Source of the DNA: Sandaracinobacteroides sp041909755
GTDB taxonomy: Bacteria; Pseudomonadota; Alphaproteobacteria; Sphingomonadales; Sphingomonadaceae
Assembly: GCF_041909755.1 (NCBI RefSeq)
Contig: NZ_JAYRCW010000127.1
Span: 1 to 5,621, forward strand
Direction of reading: 5' to 3'
DNA: 5,621 nt
Shown piece after piece: positions 1 through 4,616 of the stretch. How positions within the stretch are numbered: the stretch's first letter is position 1; the number at the start of each line of letters is the position of its first letter. The notes under the pieces were generated by a model. That model had not been told where the DNA came from, searched no databases, and saw only the letters and a program-made list of their open reading frames with translations. A program made the translations under genes and the position numbers.

Positions 1-521
1 GGCGCGCGCACCACGCCCGGCCCTTCCACCGCCTCCCCCGCGCCCGGGTGGGCGGGGGCCGCCGCCAGCATCGCATCAGCCGCCCGCGAGGCGGCGACCG
101 CCTCGTCGAGCTTTGCCCGGGCATAGACGCCTTCGCGGTGAAGGAAGCGGATGCGATCAAGATCGGCCTTCGCCCGCGCTGCCTGCGCTTCGGCGGCAGC
201 CGCGCCGGCGCCATAGGCAGCCGCTTCCTGCCCGAGGCGCGTGTCGGTGATGGTGGCGACAGGCTGGCCGGCAGACACCCTGTCCCCGGCGCGCACATGC
301 AGGCGCGTGATGACGCCCGGAATCCGGGCCCGCGCCTCTGCCATGTCGCGCGTGGTGACGGTTGCCGGCACGTCGGCCATGTCGACCAGCGGTGTGCTGG
401 CGACAATCAGGCGCTCCCCCGCTGCGGCGGCTTCGGCCTTCGGCCTTGCGGCCTCCGGCTCGCTGCCGCACGACGCCAGCGCGAGCGCGAGCGGCGCGGC
501 GAGGACAAGCGCTGCGCGCAT
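1..521 (-). CDS. RND-type efflux periplasmic adaptor (membrane fusion protein), lipoprotein, 3' end cut off
   Basis: This is the N-terminal 173 residues of a periplasmic adaptor subunit, which links an inner-membrane RND transporter to a TolC-type outer-membrane channel. The reading frame is open from ATG at 521 to the left edge. Residues 1-18 form a lipoprotein signal peptide with lipobox L15-A-S-C18, so the mature protein should be lipid-anchored at Cys18. Residues about 61-92 carry the first half of a biotinyl-lipoyl-like domain (A-R-I-P-G-V-I-T-R-L-H-V-R-A-G-D-R-V-S-A-G). An Ala/Arg/Glu-rich helical hairpin follows (about 95-155), and G-P-G-V-V-R-A at 167-173 looks like the return strand into the lipoyl domain. 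The hairpin is short for an adaptor. The beta-barrel and membrane-proximal domains lie outside the window. The start is 2 bases after the rhodanese stop, which suggests translational coupling; only a weak GGGG Shine-Dalgarno-like run precedes it. The substrate cannot be told from the sequence. Confidence 0.88.
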   Translation of the reverse strand, partial: MRAALVLAAPLALALASCGSEPEAARPKAEAAAAGERLIVASTPLVDMADVPATVTTRDMAEARARIPGVITRLHVRAGDRVSAGQPVATITDTRLGQEAAAYGAGAAAAEAQAARAKADLDRIRFLHREGVYARAKLDEAVAASRAADAMLAAAPAHPGAGEAVEGPGVVRA

Positions 522-523
522 CG

Positions 524-865
524 TCAGGCCCCGCGCTCGACCGGCAGGCCCGAAGCCGCCCAGGCGCCGATGCCGCCGGCCAGATGCCCGTCCACCGATG
601 CGCGGGCTGCCTCGCACGCGGCAAGGGCCCGGGCGGATCGCCCGCCCGCCGCACAGTTCAGCACCAGCTTGCGGCCGCCCGCATCGGGCAGCTGCGCGGG
701 CGAAAAGCCCGAAAGCGGCAGGTTCACCGCGCCCGGAATATGGCCGGCCACAAATTCGTGCGGCTCGCGCACATCGACTATGATCGCCTCCCCGGCCTCA
801 ACCATCGCGGCGAGCGCCGCCGGGCTGATGTCGCGGGGGTCTTGAGCCTTGCGGAATCCGAACAT
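524..865 (-). CDS. Single-domain rhodanese-like sulfurtransferase
   Basis: This encodes a 113-residue protein that is essentially one rhodanese domain. Rhodaneses carry sulfane sulfur as a cysteine persulfide and transfer it to acceptors such as thiols, sulfite or cyanide. Visible hallmarks are I-I-V-D31-V-R33-E-P-H-E-F (N-terminal rhodanese signature), G-H-I-P-G-A-V-N-L-P at 41-50, and the active-site loop C71-A-A-G-G-R76, matching the CxxGxR-type loop that cradles the persulfide. There is no signal peptide, so it is probably cytoplasmic. It leads the leftward operon and sits back to back with sulfide:quinone oxidoreductase, which fits handling of the sulfane sulfur made by that enzyme. The domain and the DUF2892 protein across the promoter correspond to the two halves of E. 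coli YgaP, here separate genes. An in-frame ATG at 895 would add 10 residues, but it lacks a ribosome site and overlaps the predicted -10 element; ATG 865 has GGGAGA 8 bases upstream. Confidence 0.9.
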   Translation of the reverse strand: MFGFRKAQDPRDISPAALAAMVEAGEAIIVDVREPHEFVAGHIPGAVNLPLSGFSPAQLPDAGGRKLVLNCAAGGRSARALAACEAARASVDGHLAGGIGAWAASGLPVERGA

Positions 866-873
866 GGATTGAA

Positions 874-879
874 TCTCCC
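874..879 (-). promoter_or_regulatory. Ribosome binding site deciding the rhodanese start at 865
   Basis: On the minus strand GGGAGA lies 8 bases before ATG 865. The alternative in-frame ATG at 895 has only AT-rich sequence upstream and would sit inside the likely promoter, so this site favours 865. Confidence 0.6.
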
Positions 880-889
880 GATTGGATAC

Positions 890-918
890 TTGCATATATC
901 GTATAAAGCTAATATACA
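890..918 (+). promoter_or_regulatory. Candidate rightward promoter of the sqr operon
   Basis: TTGCAT (890-895), a weak -35, is followed after 17 bases by TATACA (913-918), which matches the -10 consensus at four of six positions. TATAAA at 902-907 is another AT-rich candidate -10, but no suitably spaced -35 precedes it. Either would leave a leader of roughly 70 bases before the sqr start. The element overlaps the leftward promoter almost completely, so one bound regulator or polymerase would affect both directions. Confidence 0.4.
894..917. promoter_or_regulatory. AT-rich dyad between divergent operons, possible operator
   Basis: This is the only strongly AT-rich patch in the left half of the window. 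It contains the inverted repeat GTATA (901-905), 7-base spacer, TATAC (913-917), and an overlapping looser dyad, TATAT (895-899) with ATATA (912-916). AT-rich imperfect dyads over the core promoter are typical of operators for ArsR/SmtB-family regulators. BigR/SqrR-type members of that family control sulfide oxidation genes in other proteobacteria. No such regulator gene is visible here, so which protein binds is inference. Confidence 0.4.
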
Positions 919-923
919 GTCAA
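894..923 (-). promoter_or_regulatory. Candidate leftward promoter of the rhodanese-adaptor operon
   Basis: Reading the minus strand, TTGACT (923-918) matches a sigma70-type -35 box at five of six positions. A weak AT-rich -10 (GATATA at 900-895 after 17 bases, or ATATAT at 899-894 after 18) follows. Transcription would begin a little downstream, leaving a short leader that contains the GGGAGA ribosome site before ATG 865. The -35 match is good and the -10 match is loose. No transcription data support it. Confidence 0.45.
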
Positions 924-983
924 GAGCACTGGAAGCCGGGCCGGAAAAGGCGAAAGCTGACTGGAGGGGCAACCAGAGGGGAT

Positions 984-987
984 GGAG
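984..987 (+). promoter_or_regulatory. Ribosome binding site for the sqr start at 994
   Basis: GGAG lies 6 bases before ATG 994, a normal distance. For the upstream ATG at 982 the purine-rich runs are badly placed: GAGGGG abuts the codon and GGAGGGG (963-969) ends 12 bases before it. This favours 994, moderately. Confidence 0.45.
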
Positions 988-993
988 ACGGAC

Positions 994-2277
994 ATGTCAT
1001 TGCCGAAGATCATTGTTCTGGGCGCGGGACTCGGCGGCACGATCGCTGCCTATGAGATTCGCGACGCGGTGAAGGGACGGGCCGAAGTGATGGTCGTCTC
1101 CAACTCGGACGATTACTGGTTCGTGCCCTCGAACCCCTGGGTCGCGGTGCGCTGGCGGGAGGCGGAGGCGATCCGGGTCCATCTGCCGCCGGTGATGAAG
1201 AAGAAGGGCATCGGCTTCACCTCGGCCGGCGCGAAGCGGGTTCATCCGGGCGAGAACCGGCTGGAGCTGAACGACGGGACGAGCCTGTCCTATGACTGGC
1301 TGGTGATCGCGACCGGCCCCGATCTCGCCTTCGACGAGATTCCCGGCTTCGGCCCCCACGCCAACACCATTTCCATCTGCCAGACGGATCATGCCGTCGC
1401 CGCCGCCGAGGTGTTCGACCGGCTGGCCGCCGATCCGAAGCCGGTGATCGTGGGCGCGGCGCAGGGCGCCTCCTGCTTCGGCCCGGCTTATGAATTCGCC
1501 ATGCTGCTTGACACGGAACTGAAGCGCCGCAAGGTGCGCGACCGGGTGCCGATGACCTTCGTGACCTCCGAGCCCTATGTCGGCCACCTGGGCCTTGATG
1601 GCGTGGGCGACACCAAGGGCCTGCTGGAAAGCGAAATGCGCGACCGGCACATCAAATGGGTCACCTCCAGCCGCATCACCTCTGTCGATCCCGGCCTGAT
1701 GCATATCGAGGAAGTGGGCGACGACGGGCAGGTGAAGAAGACGCACGACCTACCCTTCGGCCTGGCGATGATGATGCCGCCCTTCCGGGGCGTGCCGGCC
1801 GTGTTCGGCGTGGAAGGGCTGAGCAATCCGCGCGGCTTCATCCTGGTGGACAGGCACCAGCGCAACCCGACCTTCCGCAACGTGTTCGCGCTGGGCGTCT
1901 GCGTCGCCATTCCGCCCACCGGCCCCACGCCCGTTCCCGTGGGCGTGCCGAAGACGGGCTTCATGATCGAGAGCATGGTGACGGCGATCGCCCACAACCT
2001 GTCCGACCTGCTGGACGGCAAGGAGCCGACCTTCGAGGCCAGCTGGAACGCCATCTGCCTTGCGGACTTCGGCGACGGCGGCGTCGCCTTCGTGGCCCAG
2101 CCGCAGATCCCGCCACGCAACACCAACTGGTCGTCCAGCGGCAAATGGGTCCATCTCGCGAAGATCGCCTTCGAGAAATATTTCCTGATGAAGGTGCGGC
2201 GGGGTGAATCCGAGCCCTTCTACGAAAAGCTCGCGCTCGATGTGATGGGCGTGAAGAAGCTGCGCACCCGCAAATAG
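994..2277 (+). CDS. sqr: Sulfide:quinone oxidoreductase
   Basis: This encodes a 427-residue FAD-dependent flavoprotein of the sulfide:quinone oxidoreductase family, which oxidises H2S to sulfane sulfur (polysulfide or an acceptor persulfide) and passes electrons to the membrane quinone pool. The N-terminal dinucleotide-binding fold shows I-I-V-L-G-A-G-L-G-G (residues 6-15), and L-V-I-A-T-G lies at 103-108. Three cysteines stand where the redox cysteines of Acidithiobacillus ferrooxidans SQR (Cys128, Cys160, Cys356) are expected: C129 in S-I-C-Q-T-D-H-A, C161 in G-A-S-C-F-G-P-A-Y-E-F, and C355 in N-A-I-C-L-A-D-F-G-D. A fourth, C303, lies in G-V-C-V-A-I-P-P. The stretch P-V-P-V-G-V-P-K-T-G-F-M-I-E-S-M (313-328) is strongly SQR-like. 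The C-terminal K-W-V-H-L-A-K-I-A-F-E-K-Y-F helix may attach the enzyme to the membrane surface. There is no signal peptide. An ATG at 982 would add four residues. It leads the rightward operon, 12 bases before the DUF2892 gene. Confidence 0.93.
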   Translation: MSLPKIIVLGAGLGGTIAAYEIRDAVKGRAEVMVVSNSDDYWFVPSNPWVAVRWREAEAIRVHLPPVMKKKGIGFTSAGAKRVHPGENRLELNDGTSLSYDWLVIATGPDLAFDEIPGFGPHANTISICQTDHAVAAAEVFDRLAADPKPVIVGAAQGASCFGPAYEFAMLLDTELKRRKVRDRVPMTFVTSEPYVGHLGLDGVGDTKGLLESEMRDRHIKWVTSSRITSVDPGLMHIEEVGDDGQVKKTHDLPFGLAMMMPPFRGVPAVFGVEGLSNPRGFILVDRHQRNPTFRNVFALGVCVAIPPTGPTPVPVGVPKTGFMIESMVTAIAHNLSDLLDGKEPTFEASWNAICLADFGDGGVAFVAQPQIPPRNTNWSSSGKWVHLAKIAFEKYFLMKVRRGESEPFYEKLALDVMGVKKLRTRK

Positions 2278-2289
2278 AGGAGAGTTGCC

Positions 2290-2493
2290 ATGAACATCGA
2301 CCGCGCCGTCCTCGCCTTCGCAGGCACTGTCGTGCTGGCCGGCCTTGCGCTGGGGCATTTCGTGAACCCGCTGTGGCTGTGGCTGTCGGCCTTTGCCGGC
2401 GCCAACATGGTGCAGGCGGCCTTCACCGGCTTCTGCCCGGCCGCCATCATCTTCCGCAAGCTGGGCCTGCCGGCGGGCAACGCCTTCCGCTGA
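2290..2493 (+). CDS. DUF2892/YgaP-type small inner-membrane protein
   Basis: This is a 67-residue membrane protein with two predicted transmembrane segments (about 6-22 and 26-53), starting M-N-I-D-R-A-V and containing T-G-F-C49-P near the end of the second helix. The N-terminal N-I-D-R, a helical hairpin and the F-C-P motif resemble DUF2892 proteins and the membrane half of YgaP, a membrane-bound rhodanese in E. coli. Such proteins often neighbour rhodanese and sulfide oxidation genes; their role is not firmly settled, though an effect on sulfur or thiocyanate movement has been proposed for YgaP. Here the rhodanese domain is encoded separately across the promoter. An AGGAG ribosome site (2278-2282) lies 7 bases before the start and abuts the sqr stop, so the gene is surely co-transcribed with sqr. 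Cys49 is the only cysteine and is a candidate sulfur carrier, which is inference. Confidence 0.87.
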   Translation: MNIDRAVLAFAGTVVLAGLALGHFVNPLWLWLSAFAGANMVQAAFTGFCPAAIIFRKLGLPAGNAFR

Positions 2494-2501
2494 GGACAGC
2501 C

Positions 2502-3743
2502 ATGCGCCTGCTTGCCGCCACCCTGCTGCTCGGAGCGGCTGCGCCGGCTGCCGCCGTCACGCTCGACGAGGCGCTGGCCGCCGCGCTTGCCGGCAACCCC
2601 GCCATCGCCGAGGCGGACGCCCGGCTGGCCGCCGCGAAGGCGCGCGTGGCGCAGGCCGACGGCGCGCTGCTGCCGACGGCCACCCTGTCCGGCACCTATG
2701 GCACCGGGCATCTGGACCCGAAGGGCTATTTCGGCCTTCAGGCCGCCGACGTCACCCCGCGCGCCGCACTGGCGAGCCTGGAGCAGCCGCTGTTCGCCGG
2801 CGGCCGCATCCTGGCCGGACGGGAGGCCGCGCGCGCCGCGCGCGGCAGTGCGGACGCCGCAGCCCGCCTTTCGCGGGCGCGGATTTCGGTGGAGGTGGCA
2901 GCCGCCTATGCGGGGCTGGTGACGTCGGTGCGCGAGCGTGACCTGCGCAACCGCCAGCTGGACCAGATGCGCGAGATCGAGCGGCAGGCGGGGCTTCGCT
3001 TCCGGGCAGGGGACGCGCCCTCCACCGATCTCAGCCAGGCCCGCGCCCGGCTGGCAGAGGCGGAAGCCGGGCTGGAAGGCGCGCGCGCCGCCGAGGCCGC
3101 CGCCGCCGCCCGCTTCACGGCGCTGACCGGCCTGCCCGCAGACGCGCCCGGCCCGATCCCGCCCCCGCCCGAAGGACCGCCCACCCGCGAGGCGGCTGTT
3201 GCCGCGGCACTGGCCGGGAGCCCGGCGATCGCGGCCTCCGCAGGCGCCGCAAAAGCCGCCGACGCGCAGGCGAAGGCCGCGCGGGCCGACTGGCTGCCGA
3301 CCGTCGGCGCCTTTGCAGAGGCCTCGGCGGTGCGCGACCAGTTCTTCCCGGATTATGTGGCGGACCAGGCCGTGGTGGGCGTGCGCGCCCGCTGGACCCT
3401 GTTCGACGGCGGCCGGCAGGGCCGGATCGCGGAAGCCCGCGCGAACGCGGGCGCGGCCCGTGCCGCCAGCGAGGGCGCGCGCCGCGAGATCGAGGCCGAA
3501 ACCATCGCCGCCTTCGAAGGCCTGGCGGCCGCCCGCCGCATGGCGGACGCCGCCCGCCGCCGCGAGGAGGCCGCCGCCGAGGCGCTGCGGTCCACGCGGC
3601 TGGAGGTGAAGACCGGCATGAAGCCGCAGCTCGCCCTGCTGGACGCCGAGCGCGAGTCGCTGGATGCCGCCGTTTCTGTCGCCCGCGCGGACGGCGGCCT
3701 GCTGATCGCGGGCTGGCAGCTGAAGGCCCTTACCGGTCGGTAA
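2502..3743 (+). CDS. TolC-family outer membrane efflux protein
   Basis: This encodes a 413-residue outer-membrane efflux channel subunit; such proteins trimerise into a beta-barrel plus alpha-helical tunnel that docks to a periplasmic adaptor. Residues 1-18 form a signal peptide ending A-P-A-A-A, followed by V-T-L-D-E-A-L, the usual mature start of TolC proteins. The mature protein has no cysteine after the signal, so it is not a NodT-type lipoprotein. The two-repeat structure is plain: A-L-A-G-N-P-A-I-A (28-36) recurs as A-L-A-G-S-P-A-I-A (236-244), Q-P-L-F-A-G-G-R (95-102) as W-T-L-F-D-G-G-R (298-305), and R-F-R-A-G-D-A-P-S-T-D-L (167-178) as V-K-T-G-M-K-P-Q-L-A-L-L (369-380). Long Ala/Arg/Glu helices lie between. 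GAGGA (2492-2496) overlaps the DUF2892 stop and gives good spacing to ATG 2502; upstream in-frame ATGs lie inside the preceding gene. It is the natural partner of the adaptor encoded leftward. Substrate unknown. Confidence 0.95.
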   Translation: MRLLAATLLLGAAAPAAAVTLDEALAAALAGNPAIAEADARLAAAKARVAQADGALLPTATLSGTYGTGHLDPKGYFGLQAADVTPRAALASLEQPLFAGGRILAGREAARAARGSADAAARLSRARISVEVAAAYAGLVTSVRERDLRNRQLDQMREIERQAGLRFRAGDAPSTDLSQARARLAEAEAGLEGARAAEAAAAARFTALTGLPADAPGPIPPPPEGPPTREAAVAAALAGSPAIAASAGAAKAADAQAKAARADWLPTVGAFAEASAVRDQFFPDYVADQAVVGVRARWTLFDGGRQGRIAEARANAGAARAASEGARREIEAETIAAFEGLAAARRMADAARRREEAAAEALRSTRLEVKTGMKPQLALLDAERESLDAAVSVARADGGLLIAGWQLKALTGR

Positions 3744-3753
3744 GTCACCGACC
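3729..3753. promoter_or_regulatory. Operator-like dyad upstream of tetR, overlapping the tolC-like stop codon (site A)
   Basis: The 20-base core CTTACCGGTCGGTAAGTCAC (3729-3748) contains a 7-base dyad CTTACCG, gt, CGGTAAG (3729-3744). A second overlapping dyad is GGTCGGT, aagtc, ACCGACC (3735-3753). The core agrees at 15 of 20 positions with the site before the TonB receptor gene, sharing TCGGT-n-AGTCA. TetR proteins typically bind such dyads near their own genes, so autoregulation is likely. The site includes the last codons and stop of the tolC-like gene. Confidence 0.55.
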
Positions 3754-3841
3754 TCGGCAAATTGGCAGCCTGCCTGCCGTATTTCTCGTCTCGCGCTTTT
3801 GCCTATCACGCGCTAGGATGCGTCGGGACCTGGGGAACACC

Positions 3842-3850
3842 GGGGGAGGG
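3842..3850 (+). promoter_or_regulatory. Purine-rich ribosome binding site for tetR
   Basis: GGGGGAGGG stands directly before two adjacent ATG codons (3851 and 3854). Its GGAGG core (3845-3849) ends 4 bases before 3854 but only 1 base before 3851, favouring 3854. The ATG at 3818 is preceded only by an abutting AGG. Confidence 0.55.
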
Positions 3851-3853
3851 ATG

Positions 3854-4492
3854 ATGGCAACAGTGGCAGCAGTGGCGGATCGCCGCTGCGCCGGTCTTGG
3901 GCGTGCGCAGCTGATGGAGGCGGCGAGCGCGCTGATGACCGAGCGCGGCAGCATCGATGTTTCAATCCATGATATCGCGCGGCGCAGCGGCGTCAGTTCG
4001 GCGCTGATCAAATATCATTTCGGCCACAAGGACGGGCTGCTGCTCGCCCTGCTGGAAAAGATCGTGGGGGATTCGATCCTGCGGCTGGAAACGCTGGTGC
4101 AGCGGGACATGCCGGCCCCGGAAAAGCTGCGGCTGCACATCCTGGGCGTGCTGAACGTCTATTACCGCTACCCCTATCTCAACCGGCTGATGCACTATCT
4201 CCTCTCGTCCAGCGAAGAGGCGCGGCGGCGCATCTCCGTCAACATCGTGAAGCCGATGCTGGCCGCGCAGGCCGCCATCCTGGAGCAGGGCAAGGCCGCC
4301 GGCGCGTTCCGTGACGTGAACCCGATGAGCTTCTATTTCCATGTGATCGGGGCCAGCGACCATCTCTTCTATGGCCTGTTCGCGATGAAATATGCCTTCG
4401 GGATCGAGGAAATGGGCGAAAGCCTGAAGCAATCCTATGGCGAGGACCTGGTGCGCACGATCCTGAACGGAATTGCGGCGAAACCAGGCTGA
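3854..4492 (+). CDS. TetR/AcrR-family transcriptional regulator
   Basis: This encodes a 212-residue regulator of normal TetR length. The N-terminal DNA-binding domain covers about residues 17-62: L-M-E-A-A-S-A-L-M-T-E-R-G, then I-H-D-I-A-R-R-S-G-V-S-S-A-L-I-K-Y-H-F-G-H-K-D-G-L, the classic helix-turn-helix with the Y-H-F-x-x-K-x-x-L end of recognition and linker helices. The C-terminal half (about 80-212) is all-helical and should hold the ligand pocket and dimer interface; F-Y-F-H-V-I-G-A-S-D-H-L-F-Y-G somewhat recalls RutR-like C-terminal domains, without fixing the ligand. Related dyads lie on both sides of the gene, at 3729-3753 and 4543-4562, the second directly before the TonB-dependent receptor. 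The natural reading is a local repressor of itself and of the receptor, released by a ligand linked to the imported substrate. ATG 3854 was chosen for its ribosome site; 3851 and 3818 are in-frame alternatives adding 1 or 12 residues. Confidence 0.93.
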   Translation: MATVAAVADRRCAGLGRAQLMEAASALMTERGSIDVSIHDIARRSGVSSALIKYHFGHKDGLLLALLEKIVGDSILRLETLVQRDMPAPEKLRLHILGVLNVYYRYPYLNRLMHYLLSSSEEARRRISVNIVKPMLAAQAAILEQGKAAGAFRDVNPMSFYFHVIGASDHLFYGLFAMKYAFGIEEMGESLKQSYGEDLVRTILNGIAAKPG

Positions 4493-4542
4493 AATGCCGG
4501 CCGACCTCTCCATTCCGCAAGGTTTGGGTTGGTTGCAGCCCA

Positions 4543-4562
4543 CTGACTGATCGGTTAGTCAG
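4543..4562. promoter_or_regulatory. TetR-type operator upstream of the TonB-dependent receptor gene (site B)
   Basis: CTGACTGATCGGTTAGTCAG is a 20-base imperfect palindrome with perfect 6-base outer arms (CTGACT/AGTCAG); 16 of 20 positions are symmetric. It lies 50 bases past the tetR stop and 54 bases before the receptor GTG, where a repressor could block the promoter. A weak TTGCAG (4533-4538) could be a -35 box, putting the dyad over the spacer and -10. It is the stronger relative of site A. Confidence 0.65.
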
Positions 4563-4602
4563 CCCCGAAGGAAGGCGCCCACAACGGGAGAGGTCGCCTC
4601 CG

Positions 4603-4609
4603 GGAGGAG
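4603..4609 (+). promoter_or_regulatory. Strong ribosome binding site fixing the GTG start of the receptor gene
   Basis: GGAGGAG ends 7 bases before GTG 4617. No ATG exists at the N-terminus in this frame, and the residues right after the GTG form a clean signal peptide, so this site fixes the start. An anti-Shine-Dalgarno-like GCCTCC lies just upstream at 4596-4601. Confidence 0.75.
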
Positions 4610-4616
4610 CATTACC

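Noticed and set aside
157..654. 165-codon minus-strand frame with an ATG start
   Set aside because: It is out of frame with the adaptor reading (lipobox, lipoyl strand, hairpin) and overlaps the rhodanese C-terminus.
48..845. 265-codon open frame on the plus strand, with other plus-strand frames at 241-783 and 362-1072
   Set aside because: They are antisense to the adaptor and rhodanese genes, both supported by motifs. The products are Arg/Pro/Ala-rich and unrecognisable.
2373..2501. Extended N-terminus for the tolC-like gene
   Set aside because: The extra 43 residues overlap the DUF2892 gene and bury the signal peptide; ATG 2502 has a good ribosome site and starts exactly at the signal peptide.
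2220..3809. 529-codon open frame on the minus strand
   Set aside because: It runs antisense to the well-recognised tolC-like gene and the end of sqr. Its translation is Gly/Arg-rich with no domain, as expected for a GC-rich gene's opposite strand.
3744..3853. Rho-independent terminator after the tolC-like gene
   Set aside because: A 7-base stem exists at 3735-3753, but it is not followed by a T-run and matches the operator pattern better.
4493..4542. Terminator between tetR and the receptor gene
   Set aside because: Only a short GCCGGCC-type symmetry is present, with no stable stem and T-tract.
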